A stretch of 64,000 nucleotides of DNA from DATAFF01 sp036257595 (GTDB lineage Bacteria > Pseudomonadota > Alphaproteobacteria > Rhizobiales > Aestuariivirgaceae): contig DATAFF010000158.1 in the NCBI GenBank assembly GCA_036257595.1, forward strand, positions 1 through 64,000, in the 5' to 3' direction. Made by a program: the position numbers and the translations under genes. The notes below the pieces were generated by a model that saw only the letters and a list, made by a program, of their open reading frames with translations, searched no databases and was not told where the DNA came from. Below are positions 29,107 through 36,320 of the stretch, one piece after another; position 1 is the first letter of the stretch, and every line of letters starts with the position of its first letter.

Positions 29107-29801
29107 AACAGAACCTGATGGAGACCGCGGTCGGCGCGCTCGTCATCGCCATCGCTCTCGGGTTCTTCATCTTCATGTATTCGACCACCGGCGTCGGCAA
29201 GGGATCGGGGGGCTACCACCTCACCGCCAAGTTCAAGAATGTCGAGGGGATCAATATCGGCTCGGACGTGCGGATGTCCGGCATCAAGATCGGCTCGGTG
29301 ACCAACCAGGCGCTCGACAACAACACCTTCGACGCGATCCTGACCTTTGCCATCGATCCGACGATCAAGCTGCCTGACGATTCGACCGCCAAGATCTCCT
29401 CGGAGGGCCTGCTCGGCGGCAAGTTCATCGCGCTGGAGCCCGGGGGCAACGAAACGATCCTCGCCGATGGCGGCACCATCACCTACACGCAAGGGGCGCT
29501 CGATATCTGGTCGCTGGTGTCGGACTACATGTTCTCGGGCAAGAAGGGTTCCGAAAGCGGCGGCGGGTCGTCCGGCCAGGATGGCGGCCAATCGCAACAA
29601 CAGCAGCAGCAGCCGGCGCCGCAATCAGAGCAGCAGCCCGCCGAGCCGCAGCAGCAACCGCCTGCCGAGCAGCAGTCGGCGCCAGCGGAGCAGCAGGCGC
29701 CCCCGTCGGGCGCTCAGGACGGCAACGCGTCCTATCCGGCGCCGTCGATCGAGCCCTATCCGGCGCCGTCGAACCAGGGCCAGAGCCAGAGCGGCCAATG
29801 A
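29103..29801 (+). CDS. mlaD: MCE-family lipid transport protein MlaD
   Basis: Periplasmic, inner-membrane-anchored component of the phospholipid transport system that maintains outer-membrane asymmetry. 232 residues: one N-terminal membrane helix (about 8-26), one MCE domain (FKNVEGINIGSDVRMSGIK, then GLLGGKFIALEPGG), and an unusual C-terminal tail of about 80 residues rich in Gln, Pro, Ala and Ser (poly-Gln run near residue 162). mlaE and mlaF are not adjacent. ATGA overlaps on both sides. Confidence 0.93.
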   Translation: MKQNLMETAVGALVIAIALGFFIFMYSTTGVGKGSGGYHLTAKFKNVEGINIGSDVRMSGIKIGSVTNQALDNNTFDAILTFAIDPTIKLPDDSTAKISSEGLLGGKFIALEPGGNETILADGGTITYTQGALDIWSLVSDYMFSGKKGSESGGGSSGQDGGQSQQQQQQPAPQSEQQPAEPQQQPPAEQQSAPAEQQAPPSGAQDGNASYPAPSIEPYPAPSNQGQSQSGQ

Positions 29802-30562
29802 CCGAAGGCGATCCGCGGGCGCGCCAGGTCTGGAATGCCGAGGATTATGAGAAGCACGCCCGGTTCGTGTCCGATCTCGCCGGTCCGGTGCTGGAATGGC
29901 TCCAGCCGCAAGCCGGCCAGCGCATTCTCGACCTTGGCTGCGGCGATGGCGTGCTCACCGAGGAGCTCAAGCGGCGGGGCGTCGACGTCCTCGGGGTCGA
30001 CGTCAGCGAATCGCTGCTCGCGGCGGCGTTGGCGCGCGGCGTCGAAACGCGGCGGATGGATGGCCAGAAGCTGCCGTTCGACGCTGAGTTCGACGCGGTC
30101 TTCTCCAACGCCGCCCTTCATTGGATGAGTGATGCCGGGGCGGTCATCGAGGGGGTTTTTCGCGCGCTGAAGCCGGGCGGCCGCTTTGTTGCCGAGTTTG
30201 GCGGGCATGGCAATGTCGCGGCCGTCACCACCGCGATGCGTGCCACGGCGCGGCGGCGCGGCGGCGATGCGGCGCTGGCCGGACCGTGGTTCTTCCCCTC
30301 GGTCGCGGTCTACCGCGAGATGCTGGAGGAGAGAGGGTTTCGCGTGGTCCGAATCGGGCTGTTTCCCCGCCCGACACCATTGCCGACCGGTATGATCGCC
30401 TGGCTCAAGGTGTTCCGGCGGCCGTTCTTCGCGCAGTATGGCGCGGAGGAGGATCAGGTGCTGGCGGAGGTCGAAGAGCTGCTGGCGCCGTCGCTGCGCG
30501 ATGCCAGGGGCAATTGGACGGCGGATTATGTCCGCCTCCGGGTCGAGGCGGTGAAGCCATGA
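29798..30562 (+). CDS. Class I SAM-dependent methyltransferase
   Basis: 254 residues with the AdoMet motif ILDLGCGDG at 43-51, acidic loop VLGVDVSESLL, and NAALHWM, which is typical of the trans-aconitate methyltransferase/UbiE-like type 11 group. The substrate is unknown. Its position between mlaD and the DUF2155 gene, coupled by ATGA overlaps on both sides, suggests a conserved operon rather than a specific function. Confidence 0.85.
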   Translation: MTEGDPRARQVWNAEDYEKHARFVSDLAGPVLEWLQPQAGQRILDLGCGDGVLTEELKRRGVDVLGVDVSESLLAAALARGVETRRMDGQKLPFDAEFDAVFSNAALHWMSDAGAVIEGVFRALKPGGRFVAEFGGHGNVAAVTTAMRATARRRGGDAALAGPWFFPSVAVYREMLEERGFRVVRIGLFPRPTPLPTGMIAWLKVFRRPFFAQYGAEEDQVLAEVEELLAPSLRDARGNWTADYVRLRVEAVKP

Positions 30563-31014
30563 TGCGTCCCGGCACTTGTGCGACGATGATCATCGTCGCC
30601 AGCCTGCTGGTGCCGGTGGCGGCACATGCCGAGTCGATCCGCAATCCGCTCGCGGTGTTTGCCGGGCTCGACAAGGTCACCGGCAAGATCAAGAGCTTCC
30701 AGATTCCGATCGAAAAGGAGGGGCGCTTCGGGAGCCTGCTCATCCGTCCGCGCGTCTGCTATTCGCGGCCGGTGACGGAGGAGCCGAAGACCACCTCCTT
30801 CGTCGAGGTGGACGAGCTGCAGCAATCCGCCGCGAAACGGATCTTCTCCGGTTGGATGCTGGCCGAAAGTCCCGGCTTGAATGCCGTCGAGCATCCCGTC
30901 TATGACGTGTGGCTCACCGGTTGCCGCGACCCCAATGCTCCGAAACCGCTCCAGGAGGCGCCGCCTCCGCCGATCGACCTCGAGCAGGCCGATGTACCGA
31001 AGGACAATGATTGA
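30559..31014 (+). CDS. DUF2155 exported protein
   Basis: A 151-residue protein with a signal peptide (MIIVASLLVPVAAHAES) and a DUF2155 core (NPLAVFAGLDKVTGKIKSFQIPI, then CYSRPVTE). Known: a small alphaproteobacterial family of unknown function, often beside NDUFA12, as here. Two Cys residues in the mature part (CYSRP and GCRDP) could form a disulfide. The C-terminus is Pro-rich. ATGA overlap with the methyltransferase. The stop abuts repeat site F. Confidence 0.88.
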   Translation: MMRPGTCATMIIVASLLVPVAAHAESIRNPLAVFAGLDKVTGKIKSFQIPIEKEGRFGSLLIRPRVCYSRPVTEEPKTTSFVEVDELQQSAAKRIFSGWMLAESPGLNAVEHPVYDVWLTGCRDPNAPKPLQEAPPPPIDLEQADVPKDND

Positions 31015-31087
31015 AGCGAGTAGCGAATAGCGAGTAGCGAATAGAGGAGCAGCGTTCGGCCCAGCTATTCGCTATTCGCTATTCGCT
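31015..31087. repeat. Heptamer inverted repeat, site F (TAGCGAA family)
   Basis: AGCGAGTAGCGAATAGCGAG TAGCGAATAG on the left, a ~20-nt loop, then CTATTCGC three times on the right. It begins right after the TGA of the DUF2155 gene. The loop and right arm share the segment AGCGYTCGGCCCARCTATTC with site G. Confidence 0.85.
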
Positions 31088-31111
31088 TCTATCCAACGAG
31101 TCTCAAGACGA

Positions 31112-32683
31112 ATGCCGATCAAAATCAACCGCCGAGCCGCAGCCCTGGCCCTGACTGCGTCGCTGTTCACTGGCCTGCAGGGCAGGGCCGGCCACGCCGC
31201 CACGTCGTTTCCCGGCATCAAGCTGCGCGAGCCGCAACCCTTCAGCTTCGACCTGCTGACGGCCGAGGCGAAGAAGCGTGCCGCATCGCCCTATGTGCCG
31301 GAGCCGCCGCGCGCCCAGGCGGTGCTCGAGCGCATCGATTTCGAGCAGCATATCGAGATCACCTACCGGCCGGACCACACGCTCTATCAAGGCCAGCCCT
31401 TTCCGGTGCGGCTGTTCCATCCCGGCAAGTTCTTCCAGGAGCCGGTTCACATCGCGGTGGTGGAAGCGGGCGAGGCGCGCGAAATCGTCTATTCGCCCGA
31501 CCTCTTCGCCTTCGGCCCGAAGGCCGCCTTCGCCCGCAACCTGCCCGACGATCTCGGCTTTGCCGGCTTTCGCATCATGAATGCGAACCTCCATGGCGAC
31601 TGGCTCGCCTATCTCGGCGCGAGCTATTTCCGCTCCGCCGGCGAACAGCAGCAATACGGCCTGTCGGCGCGCGGCCTGGCGATCGACACGGCGCTGCCGA
31701 CGCCGGAGGAGTTTCCCCGCTTCTCGCGCTTCTATCTCGAGCCTCTGCGCGACGCGATCGCGGTTTATGCGCTGCTCGAAGGCGCAAGCGTCACCGGCGC
31801 CTATCGCTTCATCTGGCACAATGGCAAGGGCGTGTGGGGCGATGTCGAGGCGCGGTTGTTCATGCGCCGCACCGTGTCGCGGCTCGGCATTGCGCCGCTC
31901 ACCAGCATGTATTGGTTTTCCGAGACCAACCGCGCCACGGCGCCCGACTGGCGTCCGGAGGTCCATGACTCGGACGGCCTCGCCATTGCCACCGGCACCG
32001 GCGAGCGGCTGTGGCGTCCGCTGAACAATCCGCCGCGGGTGATGACGTCGACCTTCCTCGATCGCTCGCCCAAGGGCTTCGGCCTGCTGCAGCGCGACCG
32101 CCAGTTCGAGAGCTATGAGGATGACGGGGTCTTCTACAATCGCCGGCCGTCGGTGTGGGTGGAACCGTTGAGCGACTGGGGGCAGGGAGCGGTCCAGCTC
32201 GTCGAGATCCCGACGGATGTCGAGATCCACGACAATATCGTCGCCTATTGGGTGCCGGCGGAGCCGGCGCGCGCGGGGAGCGCCTTCACCTTCGCCTATC
32301 GCATCTATTGGACGGCTGCGGAGCCGAAGCCGCCGGTCGCAGGGCAGGTGGTGGCGACGCGGCGCGGCCGCGGCGGCCGGCCGGCCGAGAAGGGCAAGCT
32401 CGGCTTCACCAAATATGCCATCGACTTTGCCGGCGGCGGTCTCGACAAGCTCGAGAGCGTCGATGGGCTCGTTCCGGTGGTCGAGACATCGCGCGGCATC
32501 GTCGCCGACCCGTATGCGCTGAGGGTCAACGGCACCCCGAAATGGCGGCTGGTGTTCGACCTCAAGGCGTCGGGCAGCGATCCGGTCGAGCTGCGCGCCT
32601 ATCTCAAGGACCCGCGCGGGCGGGCGCTGACCGAGACCTGGCTGTTTCAGCACTTTCCGAGCGAAGGAGCGAATAGCGAATAG
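31112..32683 (+). CDS. opgG: Periplasmic glucan biosynthesis protein (OpgG/OpgD family)
   Basis: Needed for osmoregulated periplasmic glucan backbone assembly. 523 residues, family-typical length. The N-terminus INRRAAALALTASLF with an AXA-type end (GHAA) looks like a signal peptide, possibly Tat (twin Arg). Diagnostic blocks: LFHPGKFF, RIMNANLHGDWLAYLGASYFRS, LTSMYWFSE, EVHDSDGLAI and PLNNPPRV. No opgH glucosyltransferase is adjacent. The last codons and stop (GAATAGCGAATAG) come from repeat site G. It is the only gene bracketed by two copies of the TAGCGAA element. Confidence 0.93.
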   Translation: MPIKINRRAAALALTASLFTGLQGRAGHAATSFPGIKLREPQPFSFDLLTAEAKKRAASPYVPEPPRAQAVLERIDFEQHIEITYRPDHTLYQGQPFPVRLFHPGKFFQEPVHIAVVEAGEAREIVYSPDLFAFGPKAAFARNLPDDLGFAGFRIMNANLHGDWLAYLGASYFRSAGEQQQYGLSARGLAIDTALPTPEEFPRFSRFYLEPLRDAIAVYALLEGASVTGAYRFIWHNGKGVWGDVEARLFMRRTVSRLGIAPLTSMYWFSETNRATAPDWRPEVHDSDGLAIATGTGERLWRPLNNPPRVMTSTFLDRSPKGFGLLQRDRQFESYEDDGVFYNRRPSVWVEPLSDWGQGAVQLVEIPTDVEIHDNIVAYWVPAEPARAGSAFTFAYRIYWTAAEPKPPVAGQVVATRRGRGGRPAEKGKLGFTKYAIDFAGGGLDKLESVDGLVPVVETSRGIVADPYALRVNGTPKWRLVFDLKASGSDPVELRAYLKDPRGRALTETWLFQHFPSEGANSE

Positions 32684-32745
32684 TGAGTAGCGAATAGTTT
32701 GGATAGCGCTCGGCCCAACTATTCGCTACTCGCTACTCGCTATTA
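32669..32745. repeat. Heptamer inverted repeat, site G (TAGCGAA family)
   Basis: Left arm GCGAATAGCGAATAGTGAG TAGCGAATAG, a ~20-nt loop, right arm ACTATTCGCTACTCGC and CTACTCGCTATTA. It contains the stop codons of both convergent neighbours: TAG of opgG at 32681-32683 and TAA of htrA at 32745-32743. Confidence 0.85.
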
Positions 32746-33822
32746 CTCCCGGCCACTCTTATCCCCGATATCGACCACCTGGATCGGCACATTGACGGTG
32801 CCAGACTGGCGCTGCACCTTGAGCGACACGGTGTCGCCGATCTTGGTCTTCTCGAGCGCCTCGATGAAATCCGAAAGCCGGCTCACCGGCTGGTCGTTGA
32901 CCGCGATGATGACATCGCCCAGGCGGCCCTCCTGCTCGTCGATCCCCTGGAGCCCGGCGCGCTCGGCCGGCGATCCGGGCACCACCTGCTCGACGATCAA
33001 CCCGTGAACGCCGGCCTGGGTGGCAAGCTGCTCGTCGCCCACCGTGATGCCGATGCCGGGGGTGGGGACGCGCCCCTTGCCGATCAGCTCGGGAACGATG
33101 CGGTTCACCACCTTGGTCGGTATCGCAAAGCCGATGCCGGCATTGGCGCCGGAGGGCGAGAAGATCGCCGTGTTGACGCCGATGAGACGGCCGGCGGAAT
33201 CGAGGAGCGGGCCGCCGGAATTGCCCGGATTGATCGCCGCATCGGTCTGGATGACATCGGCGAGCTCGCGCCCTTCGGCAGTCGGCAGGCGCCGCTTCAG
33301 CGCGCTGATGATGCCGGTGGTGAGGGTCTGGTCGAGGCCGAACGGATTGCCGATGGCAAAGGCCCATTGCCCGACCTTGAGATCGTCCGAATCGCCGAGG
33401 GTGATCGGCGGCGGCAGCCGCGAGCTGCCGCTGACGCGCAGCACCGCCAGATCGTAGTTGGGGGCGCGCCCGATCAGCTCGGCGCGGTAGACGTCGCCGC
33501 TCGCCATGCGCACGGAAACGCGGCTGGCGCCCTGCACCACGTGGTTGTTGGTGACGATATGGCCGGCATCGTCCCAGACGAAACCGGTGCCGGTGCCACC
33601 CTGGCCGCCGCGGTTGCCGGCGACGACCTGCACAACCGATGGAGCAACGGTCTGGAACAGGGTGACCGCGGTCTGCTCGGCGGGTGCAAGCTCGCCGCGC
33701 GGCGTGATGACCCTTGGCTCGCCCCGCGTGAACACCAGCCGGTCGATCCAGGGTTCCGCGACATAGATGGCGATCAGGCCGATCAGCACCACCAGCAGAA
33801 TTCGCATGAGACGGTCGGACAT
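32743..33822 (-). CDS. HtrA-family serine protease (trypsin domain plus one PDZ)
   Basis: Envelope protease of 359 residues from MSDRLMRIL; GGAG lies close upstream. Residues 7-22 form a membrane anchor. Catalytic triad: His94 (TNNHVVQ), Asp124 (NYDLAVL), Ser202 (GNSGGPL). A single C-terminal PDZ domain follows (LIVEQVVPGSPAERAGLQG). One PDZ plus an N-terminal anchor resembles DegS more than DegP. It is 68 bp downstream of glgP on the same strand and may be read from the glucan operon. The stop lies in repeat site G. Confidence 0.93.
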   Translation of the reverse strand: MSDRLMRILLVVLIGLIAIYVAEPWIDRLVFTRGEPRVITPRGELAPAEQTAVTLFQTVAPSVVQVVAGNRGGQGGTGTGFVWDDAGHIVTNNHVVQGASRVSVRMASGDVYRAELIGRAPNYDLAVLRVSGSSRLPPPITLGDSDDLKVGQWAFAIGNPFGLDQTLTTGIISALKRRLPTAEGRELADVIQTDAAINPGNSGGPLLDSAGRLIGVNTAIFSPSGANAGIGFAIPTKVVNRIVPELIGKGRVPTPGIGITVGDEQLATQAGVHGLIVEQVVPGSPAERAGLQGIDEQEGRLGDVIIAVNDQPVSRLSDFIEALEKTKIGDTVSLKVQRQSGTVNVPIQVVDIGDKSGRE

Positions 33823-33890
33823 GGAGAGCTCCAAAGCAACGCGAGCGAGATGTAGGAAGCGGACCGGCGGTCCGCCAGCCATCGCTTGCC

Positions 33891-36320
33891 TCAAAGCATG
33901 TCGGCCTGCCAGATGCGGTCGGCATATTCGCGAATCGCCCGGTCGGCGGAGAAACGCGACATTGCGGCGACGTTGCGCACTGCCTTCTCGGCCCACACCG
34001 TCGGCTCGAGCCATAGCTGGTCGGCTCGGATATTGGCCGTGCGATAGGCGGGGAAATCGGCCAGCACCATATAGTGGTCGCCGCCGCGCAGCAGCGAGTC
34101 GACGATCGGCCGGAAGCGGCCGGGATCGTCGGGCGAGAACTCGCCGATGGTGATCTGATCGAGCGCCCGGCGGATCGGCTCGTGCTGGAGATAATATTCA
34201 TAGGGCACATAGCCCTGGCGCCTGAGCTCCTTCACCTCGTCGACGGTCAGGCCGAAGATGAAGAGGTCCTGGTCGCCGACCGCGGCGGCGATCTCGATAT
34301 TGGCGCCGTCATAGGTGCCGACGGTGAGCGCGCCGTTGAGGGCGAGCTTCATGTTGCCGGTGCCCGAGGCCTCGGTGCCGGCCAGCGAGATCTGCTGCGA
34401 CAGATCGGCGGCCGGCATCAGCATCTCGGCGAGCGACACATTGTAGTTCGGCAGGAACACGAATTTCAGGTAGCGATTGGTGACGGGATCGGCATTGACC
34501 CGGGCCGCCACGTCGCAGGCGAGCTTGATGATGAGCTTGGCGAATCGATAGGCGCTGGCCGCCTTGCCGGCCATGATCACGGTGCGCGGGGCATAGAAGC
34601 GGTGGGGATCGTCGCGCAGCATGTTCCACCTGGCAACGACCCCGAGGATGTTGAGCAATTGCCGCTTATATTCGTGGATCCTCTTGACCTGCATGTCGAA
34701 CATGGTGGCGGGATCGATGCTGACGCCGGTGCGCTCGACCACCAGGCGCGCCAGCCGCTCCTTGTTGGCGCGCTTCACCGTGAGGAAGCGATCGCGAAAG
34801 CCGGCATCCTCGGCAAAGCCCTTGAGATCGGCGATCTCGTCGAAATTGCCGCGCCAGCTCTCGCCGATCGCGTCATCGATCAACGCCGACAGGCGGGGAT
34901 TGGCCTGCATCAGCCAGAGCCGCGGCGAGATGCCGTTGGTGACATTCTCGAAGCGGTCGGGCCACAGAGCGGCATAGTCGGGGAACAGCCGCTCGGCGAG
35001 CAACTCACTGTGCAGCGCCGACACGCCGTTGACCTTGTGGCTCGCCACCACCGACAGGCGGCCCATATTGACCCGCGGCATGACATTGCGCTCGACGATG
35101 CGGGTGCGGTCGAGGAAGCTCTCATCGGCCTGCCGGTTGCGCCGGAGATCGGCGACGAAGCGGCGGTCGATCTCCTCGATGATCTCGAGATGGCGCGGCA
35201 CGATCCGCTGCAGCGTGTCGCAGGCCCACACTTCCAGCGCCTCGGGCATCAAAGTGTGGTTGGTGTAGGTGAAGGTCCGCTGGGTGATCCTCCAGGCATC
35301 GTCCCACTCGATGCCATGCTCATCGACCAGGAGCCGCATCAGCTCGGCCGGCGCCAGCGCCGGATGGGTGTCGTTGAGGTGGATGGCCACCCGTTCCGGC
35401 ATGTCGTTCAGGCTCTCCCTGCCGGCGATGAGGTCGCGCACGATGTCCTGCAGCGAGGCCGAAACGAAGAAGTGCTCCTGCTTGAGACGGAGCTCGCGCC
35501 CTTCCTGCGTGGAATCGTCGGGATAGAGGATCCGCGTCAGCGTCTGAGCCCTGACCCGCTCGGCGGAGGCGTCGAGATAACGCCCGGCATTGAAGGCGGC
35601 GAGATCGAAAGGCTGCTCAGCCTCGGCATCCCACAGGCGAAGCGTGTCGACGGTGACATGGCCCTGGCCGGCGACCAGCAGGTCATGGGCGACTGCGATG
35701 ACATCCTCGGTGTCCACCCAATGGGCGCGATAGCCGCGATGATGCACCTTGCCGCCGAAGCGGATGCGATAGCGGCGCTCCTCGCGCACCACCTCCCAGA
35801 CCTTGGCGTCGCGCGACCAGTCCTCGGGCAGCTCGACCTGCCAGCCGGCGCGCAGCTCCTGCTTGAACATGCCATAGGCGAAGCGGATGCCGTAGCCGGT
35901 GGCCGGCACGCCGAGCGATGCCATGGAATCGAGGAAGCAGGCGGCCAGGCGCCCCAGCCCACCATTGCCGAGCGCAGGGTCCTGCTCATGGCGGACGATT
36001 TCATCGAGATCGACCCCGAGCGTGGCAAGGGCCGCCCGGCACTCGCTCTCGAGCCCGGTCGCCGCCAAGGCGGAAGCGAGATTGCGGGCGATCAGGAACT
36101 CCATCGACATATAGGCGACATGCTTGAGCCGCTGGCGCCTGGCGAGCGCATTGCTCTCGTGCCAGCGCTGCATCAGCACCTCGCGCACGACCTGGCTGGT
36201 CGCCGAGAACCAGTCTTCCGGCTTGGCATTCTCCGGCAGGATGCCGAGGCCGAGCTTCAGCCGGTCGAGGATGGCCTGCTTGAGCCCGGGGCGGGCGGTG
36301 AGGCGTGGATCGCTGGTCAT
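33891..36320 (-). CDS. glgP: Glycogen/alpha-glucan phosphorylase
   Basis: Releases glucose-1-phosphate from alpha-1,4-glucan ends. 809 residues. PLP-binding Lys lies in EASGTGNMKLALNGAL; GNGGLGRLAACFLDS, NDTHPALA and VKRIHEYKRQLLN are family blocks. ATG at 36320 overlaps the treY stop by 4 nt. Last of the nine sugar genes. Its product, after isomerisation to glucose-6-phosphate, could re-enter OtsA. Confidence 0.97.
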   Translation of the reverse strand: MTSDPRLTARPGLKQAILDRLKLGLGILPENAKPEDWFSATSQVVREVLMQRWHESNALARRQRLKHVAYMSMEFLIARNLASALAATGLESECRAALATLGVDLDEIVRHEQDPALGNGGLGRLAACFLDSMASLGVPATGYGIRFAYGMFKQELRAGWQVELPEDWSRDAKVWEVVREERRYRIRFGGKVHHRGYRAHWVDTEDVIAVAHDLLVAGQGHVTVDTLRLWDAEAEQPFDLAAFNAGRYLDASAERVRAQTLTRILYPDDSTQEGRELRLKQEHFFVSASLQDIVRDLIAGRESLNDMPERVAIHLNDTHPALAPAELMRLLVDEHGIEWDDAWRITQRTFTYTNHTLMPEALEVWACDTLQRIVPRHLEIIEEIDRRFVADLRRNRQADESFLDRTRIVERNVMPRVNMGRLSVVASHKVNGVSALHSELLAERLFPDYAALWPDRFENVTNGISPRLWLMQANPRLSALIDDAIGESWRGNFDEIADLKGFAEDAGFRDRFLTVKRANKERLARLVVERTGVSIDPATMFDMQVKRIHEYKRQLLNILGVVARWNMLRDDPHRFYAPRTVIMAGKAASAYRFAKLIIKLACDVAARVNADPVTNRYLKFVFLPNYNVSLAEMLMPAADLSQQISLAGTEASGTGNMKLALNGALTVGTYDGANIEIAAAVGDQDLFIFGLTVDEVKELRRQGYVPYEYYLQHEPIRRALDQITIGEFSPDDPGRFRPIVDSLLRGGDHYMVLADFPAYRTANIRADQLWLEPTVWAEKAVRNVAAMSRFSADRAIREYADRIWQADML

